Assembly: GCA_023238725.1 (NCBI GenBank)
Contig: CM041548.1
Location: 17,815,752-17,879,751 of the forward strand
Length of the DNA: 64,000 nt
Direction of reading: 5' to 3'
Source: Scortum barcoo
Taxonomy: Eukaryota > Chordata > Actinopteri > Centrarchiformes > Terapontidae
The notes beneath the pieces are model-generated. The model searched no databases, was not told the DNA's origin, and saw nothing but the letters and a program-made list of their open reading frames with translations. Below, one piece after another: positions 39,567 to 51,900 of this stretch. The translations under genes were made by a program, and so were the position numbers. Numbering within the stretch: the stretch's first letter is position 1; every line of letters begins with the position of its first letter.

Positions 39567-40129
39567 GGCACCGAGCCCGTAGACGTGGTTGTGCTAAAGC
39601 TGCACTAATCAATATTTTCATATCAACAGTGTCATATGATTAAGGTGTCGCTTGTGGTGACAAAATTGCAAAGAATTATCATCCGACTCCCCTCAGCTCC
39701 ACAAAGTGTTTTAGCATCTTTCACTCCGCTTTCATCAACCTTGTTTCACAGCAGGCGGCAATTTGCCGAGCAGAAAATAGCAGAGAGATAAATGCCGGTG
39801 AACACAGTGGAGGATTTAGCAGCTAAAGGGGGCAGATATTTCATTCAAGAGTTGGTGGAGGCCAAAACAGAGCTAAAAGCAGAGGGAATATTGGACACGT
39901 CCATCAGGTAGAGACAAACATGACACAAAAGTGGACTTTTTTAGGCCTGGGCACCAAAGAGGCACAGTTTAAGGCACTGATCATAGAGTACAATATATAA
40001 TGTCTCTCTCTGCTATATTGCCTGTCATTTACCCACTGCCCTAGCCCTAATAAAGCCATAAAATCCTCTCAAAATACTAAAAATTTTCAGCTTGTTCTAG
40101 TGGTGGAAAAAAATCAATTGATGCAGATT

Positions 40130-40250
40130 TAAAGCATCAGTTCACTCAAATTCCCAAAACTCTCACGTACACATACTTTTACATAGTAAAATTTTGATTT
40201 TATTTGGCCAGATTTGAGATATCAGCTTCTTGTAATGTAAACTGACATTC
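40130..40250 (+). repeat. possible dispersed fish repeat fragment
   Basis: CATCAGTTCACTCAAATTCCC, then ACACATACTTTTACATAG and GGCCAGATTTGAGATATCAGC resemble a common fish repeat that starts with GGTTAGTTCACCCAAATT and has GGAGATATCAGC downstream. The match is loose and from memory. Confidence 0.25.
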
Positions 40251-40310
40251 AAAAGGGAGCAGAGAGGGAGCGTTGTGTATTATAATTTCTTCTGACATCC
40301 TCCAATTCTG

Positions 40311-40360
40311 CCTCCTCCTCCTCCTCCTCCTCCTCTCTCTCTCTCTCTCTCTCTCTCTCA
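40311..40360 (+). repeat. compound (CTC)n(TC)n microsatellite
   Basis: CTC triplets for about 23 nt run into TC dinucleotides for about 26 nt, a pure pyrimidine tract of 48 nt. Confidence 0.95.
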
Positions 40361-41767
40361 GTAAAAGAACAACCGTTACGAGGGAAGAGACTGAATCAAT
40401 AAGTGCACTATGTTCGGCTGAAAACTCCCAAAGTTAAAAAGTCAAACATCTCCCTTCTTTCATGGGGAGAGATTTATTGACAGATGACTTGTACCAGAAA
40501 AACTACTTTCAGAAGGATGTTAAAGGAGTTTCCAAAGTGGCCCGATCCAAGTCCCTCAGCAGCAGAACTCTCTCCATCTTTGTCTTTATTTTCATCTCTG
40601 CAGCGTGATTAAAAACCATCCCCAGTGATGCAGTTTACTGTACGAATACCATGTACTCTCAATGACATGGTATTAGATGTGGGCTTATATGGCACTTTAT
40701 TATCTCTCACTTCTATGTTTGCATTCTCTGCTTCCTCCCTGTATAGAAATGCACTGTGGTTCTTCTTTTTTAATTAAAAACTGAAAATAAAATTCATATT
40801 TGCAAAGAAATCAGTAAAATAAGCACCCCCTACGGTCACGTAGACAGCCGGGTCAGCTGACATCACCACAGCTGGATCTTCGAAAGAGAGATAGCTACAG
40901 CAGGCTAACACCTGGGGGCATCAGTGCAAATGTTGATGAACTACGGTAATAAACTTCAACTTTAAAGTGTAGGCAAGTTTGCTAGTTTCCACTTTCTGGG
41001 TGAAATTCAAACTCAGCAGTTCAATCGGTCCTCTCAAATGTTCACTCTTGTAAAGGAACAGATGCCTTAAACAATATATAATCAAGGCCAGGCGGGCTTG
41101 TTGGAAAAGGGGGAAAAAATATAATAAAAGGGTATAATAAAAATATAATAGCACTGCCGGGCCTTACGTGTCAGTTAACTGCTACCATGGGAAACATCGA
41201 CTCTGACCCTTGTAGCTGAGCTGCTGTGATCACAAATATGTCCAAAGACATGTTTTTTCTCCTCTTTGGACAAGTATCAAAATATGCACAATATCCACTT
41301 TATTATATGATGTATTCCTTCATGCAAAAAGTAAGAAGAACTCATACAGAGGTTTTTAAGGCCTCACATAAATTCACGACATGACATTTGTTCCTAACTG
41401 GGTCATTAGCAGGCCATTCAAAAGCAATGGATTATTAGAAATACTCACTGCACATTTAAATGACGGGGAGGAATATTAATTACCAACATTATATCATATT
41501 CTCTATCCCTCTGTGGAGAAAGAGACTATTGTTTCCTGTGCTGAAATTTGTTATGTGTGTGTTTTGTGAAGTGCGGATGAGGCCCATTGTGCAGCGGCTC
41601 TTGAAGCAGACACCCCCCCCCCCCCTAATCATATCACTCACCACTGCATCTAATAAAAAGAGAGGCTGGAAATGAAGACAAATTGATCCGCCAACTTATT
41701 TTATCATGTTGGTCTGCTGCCGTGAATCCAAGAGAGACAGGTGTTTTTCAAATGATCCAAGAGCCAA

Positions 41768-41797
41768 TGTGTGTGTGTGTGTGTGCGTGTGTGTGTA
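41768..41797 (+). repeat. (GT)n microsatellite
   Basis: GT dinucleotides for 29 nt with one GC break. Confidence 0.9.
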
Positions 41798-42584
41798 ATC
41801 GGTGTCTCACAGCTCCCAATATAATCACCACTAACTTCATCTCTGCATTGTTTTGTGCCCAGAATCACAAGTACACACCTGGACAGGAGCTGCGTCTGTA
41901 TTCAGAGCGAGCAAACAGGACACATTGTAGGGAGGGTGTGTTTTTTCCTTTGAACCTCACCATCTTTGGCAGCAAGTAGTTTCAAAAGCAGGTGTCTTTG
42001 GAGAGTGTTAAAGACAAACACACACCACATGTGGGTTATATAGGTGGGGCATATGGGCTGTAAGCACACCTCATAAAGCCACACATGTGGGAGCAGTTAA
42101 AGGGATACCACAGACCACAGAGCCCACAGCTGAACAGTAATATCAAGGCCTCGACGACAGGAGCACTTGTCGGCTTTTTGACACGACCTGAAATAATAAT
42201 GGAATTGAAATCTGTGAACTTATTCGAGTGTCAGCTCAGTTCCTTTTGCTGGTCTGTCACTGAAAATACCACCGACTGCTCCCAAAAACTCAATGAGAAG
42301 CTGTCAGCTTGGCTTTTCGTTTGTTTTCACACTGTCTGGAACACTGCACAATTTCTGCAGCGAGCGAAGGTGTAGAAAGGTTGACTATTCACCGAAGACT
42401 CAGCCCTGTTTTATTTTCTTTTAGTTCCTTGTTTGTTGTACAAATACTCTTAGGAATGAACTGCACAAGAACTTTTAGACCAAAGTTTACCACCTCTCTT
42501 TTTTTAAAGTCTGTCCATGAACTGCCTGAAAAGGTCAGGTATAGTGAGGTAAATAGTTACATTAGCATGCAAATATGGTGATAG

Positions 42585-43190
42585 TAACATTGCTTGCATG
42601 TTGATGTTTAGCATGTATGTTTTTCATGTTCGTAATCTTATTTTAGTATGTTAACACTGTCAACATTTGGAAATGGGCACTGAACTCAATGTACAACTGA
42701 GGCCAATAGGAGATTTATTAATTTTGGAAGTATTATGCAAAGTTTCAACTTCATTGTGGTGCTAGATGAAAGGATTATTGACCAAAGTTATTACAATTCG
42801 TCATCCAGGGACACTCCATCCCGTAGTTGTCTAGATATTTCAGTCAAATCATCAGTGTAATTATACTTTATCTTCTTGGGATTATGAATGTCTGTACCTA
42901 CGTATGTATATAATTTACGGCAACCCATGAAATTGTTTTTCCAAGATGTGCCACAAAATCTCATATTTCACTTTAAATCAAACATTTCAACCTCGTGTTG
43001 CTCTTAGAAACATCAGACGATCCCCAAAATCATTAGGATTCATCCTCCTGAGACCCTAAATATCTGTACAAACCTTCACAGCAATCCAAAGGATGTTGAG
43101 ATGTTTCAGTCTGAACCAAAGTGGTGGATGTACAGACTGACTGACAGAGACAGAGCCATGCCACTAACACAAAATCCGGCCAAAGGACGC
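42585..43190 (+). repeat. dispersed fish repeat, forward orientation (TTGAGATATTTCAGTC type)
   Basis: Here GGTGCTAGATGAAAGGATTA, ACCAAAGTTATTACAATTCG, TAGTTGTCTAGATATTTCAG, then a second round with GGATTCATCCTCCTGAGACC, AATATCTGTACAAACCTTCA, GCAATCCAAAGGATGTTGAG and GATGTTTCAGTCTGAACCAA shows the two-part structure of the family. It ends with tandem GACTGACAG text and AGAGCCATGCC. It is the inverted partner of the copy at 35396. Confidence 0.65.
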
Positions 43191-43559
43191 TGAGCCACCC
43201 AGTCATCCATACTGTGTCAGCTGTCAGCAACATTAGAGTAGTTCAATGAGCAGCATGTCACCCACCATCACTCCCCTGTGATGACCTTTATTTGTTATTT
43301 TATAGAGTCGCGTAGCATCTGAAATGCTGCAGACTGTAAGTGTGTACTGTTCATGTTTAATCGAGGGAACTTCCACAATGATTAGTGTTTGTCTAATTGG
43401 AAAATACGCCGCGCTAACAGGGGCAGATTCCTCCTCGCACATCATCCATTAGCGCAACCTGTAATTCTGCGCAGTATGTATCACACGTGAGTCACGCTAA
43501 GTGATAACATCAGCCTTCGAATACAGTCGGTGACAAGGTCAACAGTAAGGCGTCTGAAC

Positions 43560-44060
43560 TTCAGTGGGATTTTCTATTGGAGGACACGGACGGACCCTTT
43601 GTCTCCTTCCTGGTCTCCTAATGAATTGGTTTTAGCCTGTTTTGGAGCAAATTATCCTTCCCTCTCCTCCTAATTTTCCAATTTGCTGTGTCATTTATAC
43701 CTAATTGAGGACCGCACTGGGCTGTATTACTCTCGCAAATAGGGTGATATAGTTTATTGAAGGTCTGCTTTATACAGAGGGGCTGATAAACCAAACATCA
43801 ATTGTAGACTATACAGAAGATGGGGATTTTTCCCGGAGGCTGGGGAGCATTGCAAAAAGGCTTTAATTATTTCTCAAAGGCAATCCTGGCCGTTGCTCCG
43901 GTGCTCATTTTATGGTCACTTTTTCTTTCTCTCTTTGAAGGTGGTAATGAATGGGGTGAGAATTCACTTTATTTTATCCCTGCTCTGTCGCCCTTCCTGA
44001 TATTTGCATCTCATATTCGTCTAACCAAATAAGAAAAGCTTGTTTCCAACCTGCCCGGGC
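43560..44060. promoter_or_regulatory. candidate conserved non-coding element with POU octamer
   Basis: A 500-bp block without simple repeats contains CTAATGAATTGG, CTCCTAATTTTCCAATTTGC, ACCTAATTGAGG and GCTTTAATTATTTC, plus the octamer ATTTGCAT at 44002-44009. A 70-codon frame at 43820 is open but lacks splice context and reads as chance. Confidence 0.3.
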
Positions 44061-44669
44061 CAGGTCCAGCATAGGAATGAATGACAGCACAAAGTTCAGG
44101 TTAGTGCCTCCGCTATTAGCACTTTCCACATTAAAAGCCTCTGCGTGCAGGCTTTATTTCGCCCTGTTGGGAAAGAATAAGTTTGTGTCTTTGACGCTCA
44201 AACTGTTCGTGATCAGAAAATGTCTTTAAAAAGTAAGTTATATTCATTTACAAAATCAGAAAACACAGCTTCTTGGCACACATGGAGGCAGGGGCAGATT
44301 GTGACATATCAGGCCCCGAACTCAAATACACAAGAATTTGCCCTTAAAAACCTAATTAGACTGATGACCCAAGAAATATTTGAGCAAACTGAGGGTGTGA
44401 AGGTCTCAGCCTTTTGCTACATCAACCCTGCAAACAGCTTTAAATCCTTTTACAGAGGGATTGTCATTATTTCATTCAACTACAGCAATCATGAACAAAC
44501 CACTGTATGTCCAATGAAACATAATTTTTAAAAAAATGCATTTTATCTACCATGGCAGTAAAAAAAGACATCAAAACATGCCACTGACACGCAAAACCAA
44601 CAGACAGAAACATCATTGTCATCTGTACTTGATACCTAAGTGCTTTGATTTTTTTTAACTTAGAGTGTA

Positions 44670-45230
44670 ATTATTTTCAGTGCTTATACTTCAGCTTTTA
44701 CATACAGTAAAAAAAATGACAATTCAACTACTTTTCTTGTACTTCAGTTGAAATCAATGTACAGTTCAGCACGTTTCAGTGCTTTCAGATTAACTGATAT
44801 TTTAGCTGCATTCATCTCTTACACCTAAACTGACAGTTGCTTTCAGCTTTCACTCCAACACATTTAAACCGACTTCTTACGCCACTTAATTTGAAATTTC
44901 ACACGCTTCAAGTGCTTGTATTTCAACTGCTTTCAGCTCTAACGTTTTTAACCGGCACCTCATCACCTTTCAGTTCATATGTCAGCTTTCTCTGGCGCTG
45001 AATTGGCATTTTAACTTTCGACAATTCATTTTAGTTGCTGTCACCTCCTGCGCTTCAGCTGTTAATGAAAATACTTTCAGTGCTTACAAACCACAACTCA
45101 ACAAGCCCACAGATTCTCTTAAAAAAGAATCGTGTCCTCAAAGCGATCGCGCTTTCATCTCTAGCTCCTTTTAATTCTTAAACTTCACTTATTGCAGTGC
45201 TTCAACTTAAACTGCCACTCCTATAATAAC
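44670..45230 (+). repeat. degenerate TTCAG/TTCAACT-rich array
   Basis: TTTCAGTGCTT, CTTCAGCTTTTA, TTTCAGTGCTTTCAG, GCTTTCAGCTTTC, TTCAAGTGCTTG, TTCAACTGCTTTCAGC, TTTCAGTTCA, CTTCAGCTG and TTTCAGTGCTTAC recur every 20-40 bp on the plus strand for about 550 bp. It looks like an old minisatellite that has drifted, with a unit built from TTTCAGTGC and TTCAACT. The period is not regular enough to state. Confidence 0.5.
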
Positions 45231-45879
45231 AACTCACATTCAGATAATTACTATTTTAAGACATTTTAACCCGTTTACAGTGTGCAGTTGCATGAATACA
45301 CTCCCATCTGCACATCTGCACGTTCCTGACAATTACACAAATCAAGAAATTCCACACAGGCCTACACGTGATGATTTCTTGAATGACAGAGTAGGTTTAA
45401 TGGTTAACTTCTTTTGGAGCGTACACAAAAGCCGTCGTGTGTCTCGCCTGATTTCAGAGCCGCCAAGAGGCCCCTCAAGCAAAGGTTTGTCTCTGCGCAA
45501 TCAGCGAATGGCATTAACCTCCCGCCTCTCCTCGGAGCCGCCCGTTACTTTCAGGGCCTCATTTCCACAGGATTTTTTTTGGCAGCAGATGTTCCTCCCC
45601 ACCCCGCCCGTCATCAGGGGTGCACGAGTGACAGAGGGGCCGCCCATCAAAACGCCATCAGGACCCTGCTGGCCACCAGACGAACACATGCCCAGAATGC
45701 ATCATGTGGGGGCCGTTCAGTCCCATTTAACTCTTCCTGCCGTCTGCCACTTCACTTTACCGTCAGTCTGTATCCTCCTGACTCTCCGTCACCGCAGCAG
45801 ACAGAACAAAGCATCCGGTGGCTCTTTTTTTTTTTTTTTGTGCTGACAAACTGACTTAGCAAACGACGAGTCTCGACCC

Positions 45880-46160
45880 CCGGCTGGCTCTGTATGAACT
45901 GAGTGAGAGACAGTGTCAGAGGGAGGTGTGGGCATGTGAATAAATCGATTAGAAGAGCGCTTGACGGATGGGATTTATGGGAGGCCTCGACGCACCGGAG
46001 AATTAATTTTGCTGGGAGAACATACTTGTGCCAGGTTCATTCGTCTTGGTGGGAAATTTGGCAGTTTCCCCAAGTCTGGGGGCTCAATTAACCGATGGCT
46101 CCAGCCAGTTTGGGGAGGGAACGGCTTTGTTGAGGAATACGCCACATTCGTGCGTTAGAC
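45880..46160. promoter_or_regulatory. candidate conserved non-coding element
   Basis: It contains AATAAATCGATTAGAAGAGC, CGGAGAATTAATTTTGCTGG, GGGCTCAATTAACCGATGGC and ACGCCACATTCGTGCG. It ends just left of the G-rich tract at 46200. The even composition suggests constraint; function is unknown. Confidence 0.25.
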
Positions 46161-46543
46161 ACATGTGTTAATGATAACAGATTTTGGGAATAGAAAATGA
46201 GGATGGGAGGGGAGGGGAGGGCGAGGTTAGGCGGTGAGCGGGCGGCGTTAGGGGCTGAGAGATGGGATTAGCGGGGGTGGGGCTTATTGTGGATGAGGGG
46301 AACAAAAGGACAGGTAAATGCAAGGTCTATGCAGCGCTCAGGCAGTTCAAAGCACAACGTCAGAACAGGAAAACCTACTGTTCCTCCTAATTGGGACTTC
46401 AAGAATAATTCAGGTCACAGTTACATATATGAATAAACTAAATGTGCCTCTGTTGTTGTTTTCACAGAAAAGTACAGCAAGATACAAATAGCACCTTTAA
46501 ACTGGATAAATTTTGTAGATTGTAGATTTTATGTAACTGCCAA

Positions 46544-46592
46544 TGATGATGGCTTTGCAGCTGCATGCAAAATAGCTGCAAAGCCATCATCA
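46544..46592. repeat. perfect 19-bp inverted repeat (hairpin)
   Basis: TGATGATGGCTTTGCAGCT at 46544-46562 is followed after an 11-nt spacer (46563-46573) by its exact reverse complement at 46574-46592. The match is perfect over 19 bp and stops abruptly on both sides. The stem is shorter than a normal microRNA precursor. It may be a foldback insertion or a template-switch scar. Confidence 0.9.
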
Positions 46593-47389
46593 AGAAGTAT
46601 CATACACTTCTGTAGTTCAGTGATTGAGTGGGAGCCATCATAGCTGTCAGAAATTCCTGATATCTCCAAATTGGAATCAGGAGGCTAATGTGCTCTGTTT
46701 CTTACAACCTGGAGGCTTGTAATTATACAATATATAATTATACAAATTATTGAGGTTATAATACCCTTTGGATGCATCACTATGTGCAACCCCTGCCATT
46801 GATCAATTTAAAAATATTCATTGGTGCAGCTTTAAAGACCTTCTTTACTGAACTAATATTGCACAAATTTGTTGCTTTAAATCTCTTATTTTCTTTGTGT
46901 TGTTTTAAAGCAAGTGAACATAAAACGGCACAGAATGGACACCAATACTGCCGGCTGAGTGCTGAAGCATCTCTGTACCGTCTCTCTCCCACTATCTCAG
47001 GTTCCAGTCCCTCATCCTGAACATCTCAGCGGATGATTTATGTAGCAGTGTTGCTCTGTGACCTCAAAATCCGCCCCATCCATACCGCACCTGTCACTGC
47101 GCCACTGCCTGCGTGCTTACTGAAAACCAAGCCATCCGTGCAAAATGGCAATTTTCCACCCACCTAGAGAATAAAAAAAAAAAGAGGATCCAATCCATTC
47201 AGAGGCAAAACTAGGAAAATTCAATGATATGTAGAGCAGGTGCGCGAGGGCTCGGTACTCCGCTAACGAGGGAGCTGAACTGCACGCACCGCTGACCACA
47301 ACATCTGTCGTTCGGAGGGATGCAGAGTTCGGTTTTCTACCTCTGCAACACAGTTTGCACAGCGAGAGACAGCAGATGATAAAGCGCTT

Positions 47390-47730
47390 AAGAAGGATAC
47401 AGATGGAAGGGACCGGGGCCAGTCTGAGCTGGGGGCAGAGGAGTTCCCATGCCGTGGCTTGATAGCATATGATGCGTGGGAATCCGGCGAGAATAGCGGA
47501 GAGTTATGCTTGTCTGTCTGAGCCCAAGGTGAGGCCCGGTCTGACCTGGCCCACCGTCCCAGGTGGAAACCCTAACGAGCTCATCAGGCCTAACGAAGCC
47601 TAACAAGCTCCTAATTGGCAGCGTTATGATGTCCCCGAAGGTCAGAGTGCAGGTTCCTGTGCCAGCGGCGGGACAGGCTGCCACTTCCTGCCAACAGCAC
47701 GTCACGTGACCCCCGCTAATGTCCCTCTGT
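47390..47730. promoter_or_regulatory. candidate conserved non-coding element near the cdca8 3' side
   Basis: GC-richer than its flanks, with GCTCCTAATTGGCAGCG, CATCAGGCCTAACGAAGCC and CAGCACGTCACGTGACCCC (CACGTGAC, a USF/MITF-type E-box). A 118-codon minus-strand frame is open here but has no recognisable domain. Confidence 0.25.
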
Positions 47731-48338
47731 GTAAACAAAGTCATGAAAGGACAAGAGGAACTTCTTACATAAGCAAAAGCAAGAGTTTGTTAACCTATAG
47801 CGGAAAATTACAGCGAAAATACAGCAAAGTGGACAGCTTTGGTGGCAACGCTGTAGATCCACTTTAATTTATTAACCTGTCCATCACCATAAATTAAATA
47901 AAGCTCAGCAGCGTGGCACAGCACAAGAAAGCAGCGAGTTAGATTTTTGTTCCTTGTAAATATATAATGAAACTCATTGATGTACATCCAGACACCAAAA
48001 CTATGATATAGTGCTGAGTTTAAGGTGCTTTAAAGAGTAAATACAAAAGGTTGAGAGGTATTTTTATTCATCTGCAGCAGAAGCACGAGTATGGAAATTA
48101 GTTTTTACTTCCAATTTTTGGATTATTTAGCAACAGCTTTGAGGCAGGGGGGCAGGTTACAGCTGGAGAAAGAAAGCAGGGCAGTCAGGGCTGCTCTGAC
48201 TTCACCTGACAAGGAAACTTCTGTAGTGAAATGCTGCCACCTACTGGTCATAATGCAAAGGTACAGCTTGGTTAAGAAAAAAAAACGGTCCAGTAAATTC
48301 CACTAATTATGGCATAATTTTAAATCATTGCTAAAATT

Positions 48339-48941
48339 TTTATTTTGTCTGATCAAGCGACTCATCAACACTCCTATAAACCAACACATTTAATTTTAAA
48401 ATAAACAATTCCAGACAAATTTAGGTCAAAATCCTTTATCAGTTATTCAGACAAAGAGTGATCTATGTACATGAGGTTTGTCTGACTGGCCGACAGGAAT
48501 ACAAGACTGGAGTAGCACTAAAATGAGACAAACAATAGGCACAAGTCTGTGACGCTATAAAGGCAGCAGAAAAGACCCATATAAAAATGAAAGGTGAAGT
48601 AGTCCACAAGACTATCTTACAATAGTAAATGTGTAAAAGAAAAGTAAATGTAAAATAACACATTTTAACCCACATTTATACATCCGACAGATTTCATTAA
48701 CTGGATAAATTCCAATAAATGTGTTCATTTGAAAGAAAACAACGTCCAGTAAAAGAAAATACTGACAAAACATGGTTTTCTTGAGAACATGTGTTTGTTA
48801 TATCTTTTAGAAACTCACCTATATGTAAAAAAAAAAAGAAAAAACATATCAACATATCATGCCACAGCATAGGACGCAAACCTTTGAAATAAAGATAAAA
48901 TATCTTAAAAGTAATGTACAAATCAACAGCAGGCAGTGAGG
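48339..48941 (-). other. cdca8: cdca8 3' UTR
   Basis: No coding potential continues after the TGA at 48942-48944. The first clear minus-strand AATAAA lies at 48344-48339, giving a 3' UTR of about 600 nt. A further signal at 48068-48063 could make a longer form. The assignment rests on the signal alone. Confidence 0.5.
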
Positions 48942-51900
48942 TCACTCTGAGGGCCCACACAAGGTTGTGAGGCGATTCTGTTGAGAGAAAAAATAAAATA
49001 AAATAAAAAAAACAATGAGATTAAAAGATACAAGTTTTTTCCCACCTGATGTGACACTGGGTCACACAGGCAGAACAGATCCACAGGGATGTTGTACATA
49101 AAAGACCAATATACCTGCAGCAGTCGGATGCTCCTCACCGCTGTTTCGTCCAGCAGTGACAGGTCCACTGAGTCCATCTGACTGGCCAGTAGCTGAACGC
49201 TCTGGATCAACACATTACATGACGTGTGTTTGGTAAATTAGCCTGCTCTATCAACCAAAAGTCTCATCAGAAATCATATAAAAAAATCAAATCCAATAGC
49301 CTTACGTAAAATAAATACAGGTCTAACACAAAGACAAATACCTTAAGTTTTACAATATTATTATGTCAGATTTAGAATCAAACAGAAAATAACTCTGTGT
49401 CTGATTATAAAAGTGACTTACTTCTTGCCAGTTGGTTATGTTAATAAGAATCAAACCTTTGCTGACATTCCTGGTAGAGATCATTTATTTAGTTAAATAA
49501 AATCCCAGGCTATGGGATCCTGAGGTCTGAGCCCAGCTAACCGTGCACTCACCTCTCCGTTGCCGACAGGGACGTTGATGACGATGTCCTCGTTTCCTGC
49601 TGCAATGGGAGAGCCGTTGACTGAAATGCTATAGACCCTCTCTTTGTGGCGGGGAACTCTCACAGCAGGGGTCTTTGGAAGCCTGGGGGGGACACAGCAC
49701 GCATTGTGAGTTTTATGAAAACTCTCACTGTGATGTTGTTGATTTAAAAAAAAAAACAATCCAAGATCCAAGAAAGTATACTGCACTAGCTGTAATAGCA
49801 CTTAACTGAGCAGTAGGGTGAGGTACATAATCATAATAAGGAAATCTACATTAACCCAAGTGATCAAAAAGCAAAATATAATATATGATGTATCAATTTA
49901 CAGGGGATGACACGTCTTTTATGGCAGAAACAGGGAGGTTAGTGGACGTATTATAACTTACAATGTGAACTATTGTAGTGGAGCTGTAATTACGATGCCC
50001 TCTTCTTACCTTGGATCAAAGCGTGGGGTGATCAGAGGAGTAGGGCCCATCATCAGAGAAGAATCCAGCATGCTCCTGGCAGGAGTGGCCAGCGGCTTCC
50101 TGGATGATCTGAATCCAGAGACATGTCAGCACGTTATTATTGTGTTATTGAACTTGAGAAGCAAGTTTTTTTTTTAAAGGAGGAAAGAAAAAGGCCTTAC
50201 CGTCTGATGGAGCTGTTCTGCTTGCTGACTGCCAGCGCCTTTGCCCTTTTTGATGTAGTTGGAGGTTTCCTTGTTGCTTTTCCCTGAATTAGGAACAAGC
50301 AGTTAAACAGCGTAAAGTGACTGCACACCAGTTACATTCCACATCTATCATCCACTCTGTATATTTATGATCAATGATGCTTTCAAACACTCTGCTGTGT
50401 TTTGATCCTTTAATGCATGCTTGATTGAGAGTCTGATGTTACCTTCCTTGTTGTGCTCGGGGTGTTTTCATCCTCAGAACTGGATTTGGCTCCTTTTTTC
50501 TTTGACGCTGTGGGTTGGTGAGAAAATAAAGGGAATGAAATGTGCTTCAGAAGTGTATCAGATTTTCCAAACCATAAATTCTTGACTGGATAGAAATAAT
50601 CTGGACATGTTCAGTCCATCCAATCCAAAGTCTTTGTTGATAGACTTGTTGCAGGTAAGGATACTTATAAAAATATAGTTTAAACATACTTTTTTTGACT
50701 GATTTAAGGAGGACTGTGTGGTCCTCAGCCACAACACTTTCAACAATAGCAGCTTCTTCTTCTCTCTGTTAACAGACAGACATGAGTCAAAAACTGAATG
50801 AATGTTAAACACAGCACAGGGTATTCCTACACAAACCAAAGACTCTGTAACACACTGAATCATACAGTTTTACAGTGGTATGAGATATAAAACATAATCA
50901 ACTCACCTTTGTATTATCCACTTCTGGGGACTTTGGTTTCTCAGACTCTGCAGAGAGGCAGGTAAATTCATTTATTTTAATGATGATTGAAAAGATACAA
51001 TCTACAAAGCACCAGTGCAGATAATGTGTTCTACAAGTAACAAGGGCAGGTGTGCCAAATTAAAGCTATGTTTAACATGTCTCAAAAGTCATGCAACTCA
51101 CAACTCAAATGTACAAGTTGTGTTCTGCTCATTATGCAGCTGCTTTTATGAGACCAGTGCCTGAATGCCAAAGAAGCCTTTTGGCACAGTTGCAATACTT
51201 CTTAAATGAAAGCTCGTGGAACTAGGATTTGGGTTTCATTACACTAATGTGAGAGATTTTACGTGTCAACTTACTGCAATGCTCCAACCAGGGCGTTAGC
51301 CTGACAGCTTTGGGGAGTTTAATTACTGCCATGTTGTAGCTGTTGTCAACATCTTTCAGCAGCTGGTTGATCCTCTCCTTTAGCTGTCCAACTCTGGTTT
51401 TCACTGCAGAAAACATAAGAAGTGTTTTAGATTACACCACACAGCAGTTCATAAAGGAGTTCAAACTGTCTCCACATTGAAGAAAAAGTTAAAAATATTT
51501 TCCAGAGGCAATATCACCATAACAGTTTGTCGACCACAGAGAACTGCTGTGTTTATTTTTCAGCAATGTCAGGCTTTAATAACCAAATACAGAGACTCTT
51601 TTGCTGTGCGGCATCGCTTCACAGTGATAAATGCATGTTTATAGGTGTGTATTTTGAGCCTGTGTGTGTGCAGGTCAAAAAAGGAAATTACAATGGAGAG
51701 GAAGATATGAATTTCCCCAAGGGCTTAATATAGTAGTTCTTCTTCTTCTTCATATTGTTGTATAACAATATATGTCCCAATACTCATCTTATCCGTTTGC
51801 TCTCAAATGCCAGTGTTTGTGTCATTCTTTAAAATTTCTCAGGCTTTGTAATAATATAACACTGTTTGAGGGCTGCAACTAATAATTATTTTCATTATCA

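Larger units (their letters stand above)
35721..42584. other. non-coding, candidate enhancer blocks
   Basis: Outside the elements listed, this is AT-rich DNA with poly-A/T and poly-G/C runs (36345, 37220, 41610). 39370-39640 has 75-89 codon frames, probably chance. 40840-41240 is even in composition but has no recognisable feature. Confidence 0.55.
43191..48338. other. non-coding up to the cdca8 3' end
   Basis: Contains the TTCAG array, the 46544 hairpin, a G-quadruplex motif at 46205-46221 and candidate elements. A 188-codon plus frame at 45280 overlaps a 146-codon frame in another phase; neither has a recognisable domain, and both end in a T-run. Confidence 0.55.

Noticed and set aside
45280..45854. 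188- and 146-codon overlapping plus ORFs
   Set aside because: Two phases are open over the same GC-richer DNA, neither has a recognisable domain, and both run into a T tract.
46544..46592. A canonical microRNA precursor
   Set aside because: The 49-nt hairpin is too short, and neither arm matches a microRNA that I know.
1..48338. Exons of EPHA10 or RSPO1, expected neighbours in human
   Set aside because: I looked for Eph kinase and ligand-binding text and for furin-like cysteine patterns and saw none on either strand.
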